This document shows positions 56,252 through 64,000 of a stretch of 64,000 nucleotides of DNA, piece by piece. The stretch lies in assembly GCF_014191375.1 (NCBI RefSeq), contig NZ_JACHWN010000001.1:372001-436000 (forward strand). The letters are read 5' to 3'. Within the stretch, counting starts at the first letter, position 1; every line of letters starts with the position of its first letter. The stretch comes from Mesorhizobium sp. RMAD-H1 (GTDB lineage Bacteria; Pseudomonadota; Alphaproteobacteria; Rhizobiales; Rhizobiaceae). The notes beneath the pieces were generated by a model. The model was not told where the DNA came from. It worked only from the letters and a program-made list of their open reading frames with translations, and made no database searches. Made by a program: the position numbers and the translations under genes.

Positions 56252-58146
56252 ACGCAACCGTTTCCGGCGATTTCGCCAAGCCTGCCCGCAAGTCGGTCGC
56301 GGACATGTCGGCCGAAGCGGACAAAGCGCCGAGGGCGCGTGCGAAATCCTCATCCAGATCGTCTCATTCGGAATCGTCTCCCAAGACGAGGCCCGGAGCA
56401 GGTGCGGTGCTGCAAGCCGGCGCCGCCCTGCTCTGGCTGCCGCAGGCGGCATTGCTCGCCTACGCGCTGGACATCATGACCGGTGATGGTGCCCTGCGCC
56501 AGGTGATCTGGATCGCTGCCGCTGTCTTCGGCATCGGCATCCTGCGCGCCGCGCTGGACGCCGCCGGAAACAGGTTTGCCTTCAATGCCGCACGCGCGAC
56601 GCTTTCCGCCATGCGGCAGCGGGCGGTCGCCGCCCTCGGGTCCAGATCTCCGCTCGACAGCACGCGCCCCGGTTCCGGCTTCGCCGCCAGCGTCATTGCC
56701 GAACAGGCGGAGGCGATCGTTCCCTATCTCGCCCGCTTTCAGCCGGTGCGGCTGCGCGTCAGCATCGTGCCGCTCGTCATCCTGGCGGCGGTGCTCTGGT
56801 TTTCATGGGCGGCGGCGCTGGTGCTCCTGGTAGCCGCGCCGCTCATCCCCATCTTCATGGCGCTGATCGGCTGGCGGGCGAAGGCCGCGAGCGAGGCGCA
56901 GCTTGCCGAGCTCGGCGGCATGAACGGGTTCCTGCTCGATCGCCTGCGCGGGCTCGCCACCATCCGCGCCTTCGGCGCCGTCGACCTTACCGCCCGCCGC
57001 CTGCGCGACAATGCCGAGGCGCTGCGTCGGCGGACGATGGCCGTTTTGCGTATCGCCTTCCTGTCGTCGGCGGTCCTCGAGCTTTTCTCCGCCCTGGGCG
57101 TCGCCATGGTCGCCGTCTATATCGGCTTCCACCTGCTCGGCCAGCTCGATTTCGGTGCCTGGGGCGGCAAGCTCTCGCTTGGAGAGGGTTTCTTCATCCT
57201 GCTGCTGGCGCCAGCCTTCTTCGAACCGCTGCGCGATCTCTCGGCCGTCTGGCACGACCGCGCCGCCGGCGAGGCGGCGATGAAGGCGCTGGAAGCGTTG
57301 GGAGAGGAAGGGACAGCGATGGTGGGCGGGGTGCAACCGAAACGCCCCTCATCCGCCTGCCGGCACCTTCTCCCCGCAGGCGGGGAGAAGGGACAAGCGG
57401 CAACGTCTATGTCCCCCTCGCCCCGCTTGCGGGGAGAGGGTAAGGGTGAGGGGCAAATAGCTCCACATTCCCTCCACCTCACCAACCTCCGCTTCCACCA
57501 CGCTGGTAGCAAGGACCTGCTCTTCGACGGCTTCAACCTTTCTGTCGCGTCCGGCGAGCATGTCGCCCTGTTCGGCCCGAGCGGCTGCGGCAAATCGAGC
57601 CTCTTGGCGCTGATCGCCGGCCTCGTCACCGCTGAGGCGGGCCGCATCATGGTCGGCGGCGTGCCGCTCGACCGCGAGACGGCGGCGGATTTGCGTGGGC
57701 ACATGGCCTGGGTAGGGCAGCGGCCGCATATCTTCGCCGGTTCGGCAGAGGCCAATGTAACGCTCGGGCGGGAAGGCATGGATAGGGTGCGGGTCGATGC
57801 CGCGCTTCATCTGGCGGAACTCGGCAGGATCGAAACGGTACGGGATCGCGCGCGCATCGGTGAGAACGGCGTCGGCCTTTCCGGCGGCGAGGCATTGCGC
57901 CTGGCGCTGGCGCGCGCCGCGCTCAATGCCGATGCCGGCATCATTCTCGCCGACGAGCCGACGGCACATCTCGATAGCCACACGGCGGCAAAGATTACCG
58001 AAAGCCTGCTGGCGCTGGCAGAGGGCCGGATATTGATCGTTGCCACCCATGACCGGGCGCTTTCCGCGCGGATGGACCGGATCATCACGCTCGACGACGT
58101 CCGTGTCGCATCGTGCGCCAAAGCCAGGCGGAGGACGGCACAATGA
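56248..58146 (+). CDS. cydD: CydDC ABC exporter subunit CydD, with in-frame palindromic insertion
   Basis: 632 residues from a GTG overlapping the regulator stop. The N-terminal six-helix ABC membrane domain (about 50-350) leads to the ATPase: GPSGCGKSSLL (Walker A), LSGGEALRLALARA (signature), IILADEPTAHLD (Walker B). Between the two, residues 366-402 are encoded by a 109-bp palindromic repeat (57345-57453) and are unlike family sequence. CydDC is required for cytochrome bd assembly, described as a thiol exporter and more recently as a haem transporter. The first 55 residues are a basic, poorly conserved extension. Confidence 0.92.
   Translation: MNATVSGDFAKPARKSVADMSAEADKAPRARAKSSSRSSHSESSPKTRPGAGAVLQAGAALLWLPQAALLAYALDIMTGDGALRQVIWIAAAVFGIGILRAALDAAGNRFAFNAARATLSAMRQRAVAALGSRSPLDSTRPGSGFAASVIAEQAEAIVPYLARFQPVRLRVSIVPLVILAAVLWFSWAAALVLLVAAPLIPIFMALIGWRAKAASEAQLAELGGMNGFLLDRLRGLATIRAFGAVDLTARRLRDNAEALRRRTMAVLRIAFLSSAVLELFSALGVAMVAVYIGFHLLGQLDFGAWGGKLSLGEGFFILLLAPAFFEPLRDLSAVWHDRAAGEAAMKALEALGEEGTAMVGGVQPKRPSSACRHLLPAGGEKGQAATSMSPSPRLRGEGKGEGQIAPHSLHLTNLRFHHAGSKDLLFDGFNLSVASGEHVALFGPSGCGKSSLLALIAGLVTAEAGRIMVGGVPLDRETAADLRGHMAWVGQRPHIFAGSAEANVTLGREGMDRVRVDAALHLAELGRIETVRDRARIGENGVGLSGGEALRLALARAALNADAGIILADEPTAHLDSHTAAKITESLLALAEGRILIVATHDRALSARMDRIITLDDVRVASCAKARRRTAQ
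57345..57453. repeat. Rhizobial palindromic repeat inside cydD
   Basis: 109 bp. Outer ends CCCCTCATCC and GGGTGAGGGG are inverted. Inside lie a perfect 11-2-11 palindrome (CTTCTCCCCGC-AG-GCGGGGAGAAG, 57367-57390) and a 12-2-12 one with a single mismatch (57415-57440). From memory, this type of C/G-rich element is dispersed between genes in Rhizobiaceae. Here it is read through in frame. Confidence 0.8.
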
Positions 58147-59831
58147 GCATGCTGGACCACCTTCGCCCCATCCTGGCCCTGTTCTTCGCCGAACGGCGCG
58201 GAGTGCTGATCGGCGGCATGGCGCTTGCCGCGGCCACGGTGCTGGCCGGTATCGCGCTGCTCGGCCTTTCCGGCTGGTTCATCACCGCCACGGCCATTGC
58301 CGGGCTTTCCGTCGCGACGGCGATCGTCTTCGATGTCTTCGCGCCCGCCGCCGGCATCCGCCTTCTGGCAATCCTGCGCACCGGCGCCCGCTATGGCGAA
58401 CGGCTCGTCACCCATGATGCTACGCTTGCCGTGCTCGCCGCGCTGCGCGAACGGTTGTTCCGCGCCCACACCGGGCCGGGGATCGCCCATGATCTCCTGA
58501 TGCGGCCGGCCCGTCTTCTGTTCCGCCTGACGGCCGATATCGATGCACTGGATTCGCTCTATCTCCGCGTCCTGGTGCCGGCCGGCGCCGCGCTCGCCGC
58601 AGCCATTGCGGCGGGGGTGGTCTTCTATCTGGTCTCGCCGCTGCTCGGCCTTGCCGTCGCCGGCCTGCTGCTTCTCGCAGGGCTCGGTCTGCCGGTGATC
58701 GCAGCCATGGCTGCGGAAAAGCCGATGCGCCACCGCGCCAAGGCGGTTGAAGCGCTGCGGGCGCGCACCATCGATCTCGTTGCCGGCCAGACGGAGCTCG
58801 TCATGGCAGGGCGTCTTGGCGCAAAGGCTGATACCATCGCCTATGCCGACCACCGTCAGGCCGCAGCCGATGACGCGCTGAACCGGCTCGACACAGCGCT
58901 CATCGCCGGCTTCGGAGCGGCGGGAGCGCTGCTGCTCACCGGGGTCCTCGTCGGCGTCACCATGCTCGTGCAAGGGGGCGCTATCGGCGCGCCGGTCGCG
59001 GCCCTCGGCCTTCTCGTCGCCTTGGCGGCGATGGAGCCTTTTACCGCCCTGCGGCGCGGTGCGATGGAGCTTGGCCGGACGGTGCTGGCCGCGCGCCGGC
59101 TGACCCCGCGCCTGAAGGCGGCCGACGAGCCGCTGGCGCACAAGGCGCCGCAGGAGGGGAGGGTGGCCCGCCTCATCGCCGTCACCGCCTGCCATCACGG
59201 CGCGCGAAGGCCCGCGCTTCGCGATGTCTCGCTCGATCTGCGCGCGGGGGAAAAACTCGCGCTCGTGGGGACGAGCGGCGCCGGAAAGTCCACCCTGCTC
59301 GCCGTCCTCGCCGGCGAGATCGCGCAGCGATCCGGTAGCGTCGAAACGGCGCCGGCGACGCTTCTCACCCAGCGCACCGAGCTTTTCCAGGACACGCTGC
59401 GCGAAAATCTTCGCCTCGCCAATCCGGCCGCCGACGATGCCGCGCTCTGGACCGCGCTGGAGGATGCCGGCCTTCTCGGCACCGTCGCGGGGATGCCCGA
59501 CGGCCTCAGAGCCCGGCTGGGCGAGGGCGGCCTCGGCCTTTCCGGCGGCCAGTCGCGGCGCCTGGCGCTGGCGCGGCTTTTCCTGCGCGATACACCGCTT
59601 TGGCTGCTCGACGAGCCGACCGAGGGGCTGGACGCGGCCACGGCGGGCGATGTGCTCGCCCGTCTCAAGCGGAAGGCGCGGGGCCGGACATTGGTGATCG
59701 CCACCCATACCAGGCGCGAAGCCGCGCTCGCGGATCGCATATTTGTGCTGGATCAAGGCGGGATAGTTCAGTCCGCAGGAAAAGATGATTCAGACTTCAA
59801 GTACATTCTTAACAGATTGCGGCAAGTATAA
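58143..59831 (+). CDS. cydC: CydDC ABC exporter subunit CydC
   Basis: 562 residues, started at the ATG overlapping the cydD stop (ATGA). Six-helix membrane domain (GIALLGLSGWFITATAIAGL near the start), then the ATPase: VGTSGAGKSTLLAVLAG, LSGGQSRRLALARL, LWLLDEPTEGLD and IATHTRR. Partner of CydD in one heterodimeric transporter. Normal length, without the repeat seen in its partner. Confidence 0.95.
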   Translation: MSMLDHLRPILALFFAERRGVLIGGMALAAATVLAGIALLGLSGWFITATAIAGLSVATAIVFDVFAPAAGIRLLAILRTGARYGERLVTHDATLAVLAALRERLFRAHTGPGIAHDLLMRPARLLFRLTADIDALDSLYLRVLVPAGAALAAAIAAGVVFYLVSPLLGLAVAGLLLLAGLGLPVIAAMAAEKPMRHRAKAVEALRARTIDLVAGQTELVMAGRLGAKADTIAYADHRQAAADDALNRLDTALIAGFGAAGALLLTGVLVGVTMLVQGGAIGAPVAALGLLVALAAMEPFTALRRGAMELGRTVLAARRLTPRLKAADEPLAHKAPQEGRVARLIAVTACHHGARRPALRDVSLDLRAGEKLALVGTSGAGKSTLLAVLAGEIAQRSGSVETAPATLLTQRTELFQDTLRENLRLANPAADDAALWTALEDAGLLGTVAGMPDGLRARLGEGGLGLSGGQSRRLALARLFLRDTPLWLLDEPTEGLDAATAGDVLARLKRKARGRTLVIATHTRREAALADRIFVLDQGGIVQSAGKDDSDFKYILNRLRQV

Positions 59832-59873
59832 CTTCTGATTCTGTCAGAAGATTAATAGCGTCTGTTAGAATAT
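59832..59873. promoter_or_regulatory. Inverted repeat and 21-bp-spaced direct repeat before cydA
   Basis: CTTCTGA-TTCTG-TCAGAAG (59832-59850) begins on the base after the cydC stop. A 13-mer TCTGTYAGAAKAT occurs at 59840 and again at 59861, exactly 21 bp apart. An internal promoter or operator for cydAB is plausible; as a hairpin it could also tune mRNA stability. Confidence 0.4.
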
Positions 59874-59909
59874 ATTCGAAAGGAGCGCCGGGTGACCGGC
59901 TGAAAAACG

Positions 59910-61487
59910 ATGGAATTTGATATTGTTTCGCTATCTCGCCTGCAATTTGCAATAACTGCGCTCTATCATTTTCTGTTCGTGCCGCTGACGCTTGGCCTTT
60001 CTGTTCTTCTGGCAATCATGGAAACCGTCTATGTCATGACGGGGCGCAAGATCTGGCGCCAGATGACCAAGTTCTGGGGCACGCTCTTCGGCATCAACTT
60101 CGTCATGGGCGTCGCCACCGGCATTGTCATGGAGTTCCAGTTCGGCATGAACTGGAGTTACTACAGCCACTATGTCGGGGATATCTTTGGCGCGCCGCTC
60201 GCTATCGAGGGGATGATGGCCTTCTTCCTCGAGGCGACCTTCGTCGGCCTGTTCTTCTTCGGCTGGGACAAGCTGTCGAGAGTGGGGCATCTGATTGCCA
60301 CCTATGCGGTCGCCGCCGGCTCCAACTTCTCGGCCTTGTGGATTCTGATCGCCAATGGCTGGATGCAGAACCCGGTCGGCTCGGCCTTCAACCCGCAGAC
60401 CATGCGCATGGAGATCACGGACTTCTTCGCCGTGGTCACCAATCCGGTCGCGCAGGCGAAATTCGTCCACACGGTTTCAGCAGGCTATGTCACGGCCGCG
60501 ATTTTCGTGCTCGGCGTATCGGCCTGGTATCTGCTGAAGGGCCGCTCCGTCGAGCTTGCCAAGCGTTCCATGACGGTCGCCGCCTCCTTCGGCCTCGCTG
60601 CCTCCCTTTCCGTCGTCGTTCTGGGTGACGAAAGCGGCTATCTCTCGACCGAGCACCAGAAGATGAAGCTCGCCGCCATCGAGGCCATGTGGAACACCGA
60701 GCCGGCGCCGGCCGCCTTCACGGCCTTCGGCTTTCCCGATCAGGAGAAGCGCGAGACGCATTATGCCATCCATATCCCGATGGTCATGGGGCTGATCGGC
60801 ACGCGCTCGCTCGACACGCCGATCCCCGGCATCAATCAGCTCGTGGCCACCGCCGAGGATCATATCCGCAAGGGCATCATCGCCTATGACGCCCTGCAGA
60901 AGATCCGTGCCGCCGGCAGCGAGGCGGCGATACCGGCGGAGGCGCGCACCGCCTTCGAGGATAACGGGCAATGGCTGGGCTATGCGCTTCTGCTCAAGCG
61001 CTATGTCGATGATCCGCGCACCGCGACCGAGGCGCAGATAAAGGCTGCCGCCAACGATACGGTACCGGGCGTGCTGCCTCTCTTCTGGTCGTTCCGCATC
61101 ATGGTCGGCCTGGGCTTCTTCTTCATCCTGCTGACGGCGACCTTCTTCGTCCTTTCGGCGCGCCGCGCGCTCGATCACCATCCCTGGCTCCTGCGGGTGG
61201 CGGTCCTCTCGATTCCGCTGCCGTGGATCGCGGCCGAATTGGGCTGGATCGTCGCGGAGTTCGGCCGCCAGCCCTGGATCATCGAGGGCGTGCTGCCGAC
61301 GGCGGCCGCCGTCTCCAATCTCGGCGCGGCAACCGTGCTGGCGACCATCGTGGGCTTCGTCATCATCTATACGGTGCTGCTCATCATCGAGATGTCCCTG
61401 ATGCTGCGCGCCATAAAAGAGGGTCCCGAGCCCGATACCGAGCCTGAAGCAATCCTCGCTTCACCCACCATCGCACCGGCGGAGTAA
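59910..61487 (+). CDS. cydA: Cytochrome bd quinol oxidase subunit I
   Basis: 525 residues, nine-helix oxidase subunit. Haem ligands are placed in ALYHFLFVPLTLG (His near 19), FVHTVSAGYVT (His near 190) and FWSFRIMVG (Met near 400). The quinol-binding loop is of the long E. coli type (LVATAEDHIRKGIIAYDALQKIR). GRQPW closes the haem region. It oxidises quinol and reduces oxygen at low tension. No strong ribosome site precedes the ATG; AAGGAG is 27 nt away. Confidence 0.97.
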   Translation: MEFDIVSLSRLQFAITALYHFLFVPLTLGLSVLLAIMETVYVMTGRKIWRQMTKFWGTLFGINFVMGVATGIVMEFQFGMNWSYYSHYVGDIFGAPLAIEGMMAFFLEATFVGLFFFGWDKLSRVGHLIATYAVAAGSNFSALWILIANGWMQNPVGSAFNPQTMRMEITDFFAVVTNPVAQAKFVHTVSAGYVTAAIFVLGVSAWYLLKGRSVELAKRSMTVAASFGLAASLSVVVLGDESGYLSTEHQKMKLAAIEAMWNTEPAPAAFTAFGFPDQEKRETHYAIHIPMVMGLIGTRSLDTPIPGINQLVATAEDHIRKGIIAYDALQKIRAAGSEAAIPAEARTAFEDNGQWLGYALLLKRYVDDPRTATEAQIKAAANDTVPGVLPLFWSFRIMVGLGFFFILLTATFFVLSARRALDHHPWLLRVAVLSIPLPWIAAELGWIVAEFGRQPWIIEGVLPTAAAVSNLGAATVLATIVGFVIIYTVLLIIEMSLMLRAIKEGPEPDTEPEAILASPTIAPAE

Positions 61488-61492
61488 GTGCC

Positions 61493-62647
61493 ATGATACT
61501 CAGCGAATTGATCGATTACGGAACCCTGCGCCTGATCTGGTGGGTTCTCCTCGGCGTGCTGCTCATCGGCTTTGCCGCTCTCGACGGTTTCGATCTCGGT
61601 GTCGGCATGCTCCTGCCCTTCGTCGGCAGGAGCGATATCGAGCGCCGCGTGGTCATCAACACCATCGGCCCGGTCTGGGAAGGCAATCAGGTCTGGCTGA
61701 TCCTCGGCGGCGGCGCAATCTTCGCCGCCTGGCCGCCGCTCTATGCGGTGTCCTTCTCCGGTTTCTATCTCGCCATGTTCCTCATCCTCGCGGCGCTGAT
61801 CCTGCGTCCGGTCGGGTTCAAATACCGCAGCAAGCGCGACGGCATGCGCTGGCGTTCCGGCTGGGACTGGGCATTGTTTGTCGGCGGCTTCGTCCCGGCG
61901 CTGATTTTCGGTGTCGCCGTCGGCAATGTGCTGCAGGGTGTGCCGTTCCGCTTCGCCAATGATATGGGCATCTTCTACGAGGGTTCGTTCCTCGGCCTGC
62001 TCAACCCCTTCGCGCTGCTCTGCGGTCTTTTGTCGGTCTCGATGCTCGTCATGCACGGCAGCGCCTGGCTGACGCTCAAGACCGACGGCAAGATATCCTG
62101 GCGGGCGCGGGATTATGGCAGTGTGGCGGCGCTCCTCACCTTGGCGCTCTATGCGGCGGCCGGTGCGATCCTGTGGATCTATATCGGCGGCTATCGCATC
62201 ACCAGCCCGATCGATCCCGGCGGGCCGTCCAATCCGCTGTTGAAGACGGTCGTGGCCGAGAACGGCGCCTGGTTCGCCAATTATGCCGCCCATCCCTGGC
62301 TGCTGGTCGCGCCGGCGCTCGGCATCATCGGCGCGCTGGCAACCTTCCTCGCCCTGCGCAGCAAGGCGGAAATCCTGCCGCTCCTGACCGGAAAACTCAC
62401 CATCTTCGGCATCATCTCCTCGGTCGGCGTCTCGATGTTCCCCTTCATCCTGCCGTCGTCGATCGATCCGAAATCGAGCCTCACCGTGTGGGATTCCTCA
62501 TCGAGCCACCAGACGCTCTTCATCATGCTGGTGGTCACCGTGATCTTCCTGCCCATCATCGTCGCCTATACGAGCTGGGTCTATCACGTGCTGTGGGGCA
62601 AGGTGGATGCGGCGCACGTCGCCGACAAGAACAGCCATTCGTATTAG
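61493..62647 (+). CDS. cydB: Cytochrome bd quinol oxidase subunit II
   Basis: 384 residues, eight-helix partner of CydA. The start WWVLLGVLLIGFAALDGFDLGVGMLLPFVGR and INTIGPVWEGNQVWLILGGGA are standard CydB sequence; the end MLVVTVIFLPIIVAYTSWVYHVLWGKV is too. Five nt after cydA. Confidence 0.97.
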   Translation: MILSELIDYGTLRLIWWVLLGVLLIGFAALDGFDLGVGMLLPFVGRSDIERRVVINTIGPVWEGNQVWLILGGGAIFAAWPPLYAVSFSGFYLAMFLILAALILRPVGFKYRSKRDGMRWRSGWDWALFVGGFVPALIFGVAVGNVLQGVPFRFANDMGIFYEGSFLGLLNPFALLCGLLSVSMLVMHGSAWLTLKTDGKISWRARDYGSVAALLTLALYAAAGAILWIYIGGYRITSPIDPGGPSNPLLKTVVAENGAWFANYAAHPWLLVAPALGIIGALATFLALRSKAEILPLLTGKLTIFGIISSVGVSMFPFILPSSIDPKSSLTVWDSSSSHQTLFIMLVVTVIFLPIIVAYTSWVYHVLWGKVDAAHVADKNSHSY

Positions 62648-62653
62648 GCAATA

Positions 62654-62721
62654 GGGGCAGTAGGGGAGTAGGGCAGTATGTTTTACGCAGACGACATGCT
62701 GCCGTATTGCCCTGCTACCCT
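62654..62721. repeat. Long imperfect hairpin between cydB and cydX
   Basis: Two 27-nt arms (62654-62680 and 62695-62721) pair at 23 of 27 positions including three G-T pairs, with a 14-nt loop. The arm is itself made of short GGGCAGTA-like direct repeats. It lies between two cotranscribed genes, so it is likely a dispersed palindromic element that may affect mRNA stability. Confidence 0.65.
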
Positions 62722-62738
62722 TTGAAAAAAGGAGACCA

Positions 62739-62918
62739 ATGATGTGGTATTTTTCCTGGCTTCTCGGTCTGCCGCTGGCAGTCGCCTTCGCCGTGCTCAA
62801 CGCCATGTGGTATGAGCTGATGGACGATCAGGCCCGGCACAAATCCGGCGATCATCCGTCCCCGAAAGGCGGAAACCTTCCGGGAACGGCCGTCAAGGTC
62901 GAAGTGAAATCGCGCTGA
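62739..62918 (+). CDS. cydX: Cytochrome bd small subunit CydX
   Basis: 59 residues from the first of two adjacent ATGs, with AAAGGAGACC upstream. One membrane helix, MWYFSWLLGLPLAVAFAVLN, then AMWYELMDD, the CydX/YbgT pattern with its conserved Trp-Tyr and Glu. A polar tail rich in Lys and Pro follows and is longer than in E. coli (37 residues). CydX stabilises the haems of the oxidase. Its stop lies 2 nt from the convergent ialB stop. Confidence 0.93.
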   Translation: MMWYFSWLLGLPLAVAFAVLNAMWYELMDDQARHKSGDHPSPKGGNLPGTAVKVEVKSR

Positions 62919-62919
62919 T

Positions 62920-63492
62920 TCAGGATTTGGTCAGCGCCGCCAGCCGCGACGACGCGGCGGCAAAGCCCTTGAGCGAGATATTGCCGGTCACGTCCTGACC
63001 GCCGCTGAAAGCCGTCATGTTGATCACCGCCTGCTTGCCCTTGGCAAGCGCGGTCATCGCCTTGCTGTCGAAGGAGAGCGGAGCGATGCAGCCCTGCGGC
63101 AGGCAGGTCGTGATGGTGGCCTTGGTCAGATCGGTGTCGTCGACCTTGATCTGGACGCCCTTCGAAATATCCAGGCCAAAGGGCAGCACGAGCGTCGAAT
63201 TGGAAACGCCGGTCCTGGCGTCCGGCGCGCCGAGCGCGATCATCAGCACCCTTTGCCCCGTCTTGCCGTCGACCTGCTCCTGCGTCATCTGGCAATTGCG
63301 CTTCTTCGCGTCGTTGGAGGTCTGGCAATTGATCAGCCAGTCGCCGAACGTCTCGGAAAGCGCAGTCGGCCCCTCGCTCTGTGCCGGGGCAGGACTGGGC
63401 ATAAGAAGCGCGCCAGCCGTGGCTGCGGTGAGCGCGAAGGCCGCGAGCAGAGCCGTGCGTTTTTCGTGGCGCGTTTTGATAAGTATAGCCAT
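62920..63492 (-). CDS. ialB: Invasion-associated locus B (IalB) family protein
   Basis: 190 residues from the ATG; a GTG at 63501 would add three. A signal peptide (LLAAFALTAATAGALLMPSPAPAQS) ends in a clear AxA-Q site. The mature domain has the IalB motifs: ETFGDWLINCQTSNDAKKRNCQM, then TCLPQGCIAPLSF with paired cysteines likely forming disulphides. Named for Bartonella erythrocyte entry, but common in non-pathogenic Rhizobiales as a periplasmic protein of unclear function. Confidence 0.92.
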   Translation of the reverse strand: MAILIKTRHEKRTALLAAFALTAATAGALLMPSPAPAQSEGPTALSETFGDWLINCQTSNDAKKRNCQMTQEQVDGKTGQRVLMIALGAPDARTGVSNSTLVLPFGLDISKGVQIKVDDTDLTKATITTCLPQGCIAPLSFDSKAMTALAKGKQAVINMTAFSGGQDVTGNISLKGFAAASSRLAALTKS

Positions 63493-63501
63493 GTCTTTCA
63501 C

Positions 63502-63926
63502 TTGTCCAATTCTGATTCTGTAAATGGTTTTTGGATATCTTTATCTGCAAATGACTCGGGATCAAGATGTCTTCTAGCGTATATCTCCTTCCTTTTTTCT
63601 TTCAATGGAATAGCGCCTTCTGTGACTGCGCCGGCGGCTGATGTTCTCTCTTCTGTGAAAGAGAATCACTGCGCGCAGGAAGGAATGATTGCTGTCCCGT
63701 TCCGATTCTCATTCGGCGAATCTCTCGTGGCAATCGTCCCGATCCGGCGATATGCTGTGCCCTGAACCCCCGCATGAAGCGAACTCCGCTTATTGAGACT
63801 GACGGTTTCTGCAAGAAAACTTGTGCCGGCTTTTCACTGCATTCCGAAGATTTCACGAAAATCCGGAATCGTCAATTTTTAGTTGAATTCTCTACATTCT
63901 ATTAACCATATAGTTGCATCGGTGCA
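63502..63926. other. Intergenic region at the right end
   Basis: About 425 bp with no convincing gene. It becomes AT-rich after 63870 (TTTTTAGTTGAATTC, TATTAACCATATAG), which suggests promoter sequence for a gene entering from the right edge. Confidence 0.45.
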
Positions 63927-64000
63927 ATGACCGATGGTACTGGTAAGTCAACAATAACGATAATTGTCAGTAGCGTTCCCGGTAAGACGTGGGATGAACC
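63927..64000 (+). CDS. Possible start of a gene cut by the window edge
   Basis: An ATG at 63927 opens a frame of 24 codons without stop to the last base (MTDGTGKSTITIIVSSVPGK and on). No good ribosome site precedes it, and the length proves little. It follows an AT-rich, promoter-like stretch. Function cannot be judged. Confidence 0.3.
   Translation, partial: MTDGTGKSTITIIVSSVPGKTWDE

Noticed and set aside
63602-63856. 84-codon minus-strand frame near the right end
   Set aside because: No ribosome site, no recognisable sequence, unusual composition for this genome.

Overview
The window is about 64 kb of GC-rich bacterial chromosome. It looks like an alphaproteobacterium of the order Hyphomicrobiales (Rhizobiales), most likely close to the Rhizobiaceae. 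The pointers are a fused MrpA-MrpB (PhaAB-type) antiporter, an IalB-family protein, cytochrome bd genes led by a GbsR-type regulator, rhizobial-style palindromic repeats, and promoter-like sites matching the EcfG/RpoE2 general-stress consensus (GGAAC, 16-17 nt, CGTT). No rRNA, tRNA, CRISPR array, transposase or phage gene was seen. The taxonomic call is inference.

Layout. 1-291: start of an unknown gene leaving the left edge. 0.5-9.8 kb: small regulator/enzyme pairs (AraC + exported-looking SDR; PadR + membrane protein; LysR + PdxI-like aldo/keto reductase), a small frameshifted gene, a 2H phosphoesterase, a lipoprotein sugar dehydrogenase with a DUF2231 membrane protein, and an SPW-repeat protein. 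10.2-13.5 kb: an epimerase-SPW-VKOR fusion and queC. 13.7-21.0 kb: a compact glyco-cluster with inositol-3-phosphate synthase, a histidine phosphatase, two glycosyltransferases (one frameshifted), a sugar nucleotidyltransferase, an apparently permuted glycosidase-like barrel, a PIG-L deacetylase and a convergent methyltransferase. 21.2-24.3 kb: a second four-gene surface-glycan-like operon. 24.5-28.0 kb: RraA-like and DapA-like enzymes, an HPP-CBS membrane protein and a host-attachment-family protein.

28.2-44.0 kb is one tightly coupled seven-gene operon (glgE, treS-maltokinase, glgB, glgX, treZ, malQ, treY). It links trehalose to branched alpha-glucan by both the maltose-1-phosphate route and the TreYZ route. 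A perfect EcfG-like promoter precedes it, and a second one fires the opposite way. 44-48.7 kb holds a REPIN-like repeat pair, a DUF2934 protein, a zinc-less quinone-oxidoreductase-type dehydrogenase, a membrane-anchored unknown, and a copper pair (His/Met-rich secreted protein + Tat multicopper oxidase). 49.0-55.0 kb is a full Mrp antiporter operon. 55.6-62.9 kb is a gbsR-cydDCAB-cydX operon with an FNR/FixK box and tandem palindromes upstream. Its cydD carries a palindromic repeat read in frame as protein.

Taken together the window is dominated by envelope and stress functions: osmoprotectant synthesis, ion homeostasis, low-oxygen respiration, copper defence and surface glycans. The best candidate for an undescribed pathway is the inositol-phosphate / PIG-L / glycosyltransferase cluster at 13.7-21.0 kb. 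Its gene content resembles the logic of mycothiol or GPI-head-group synthesis without being either.
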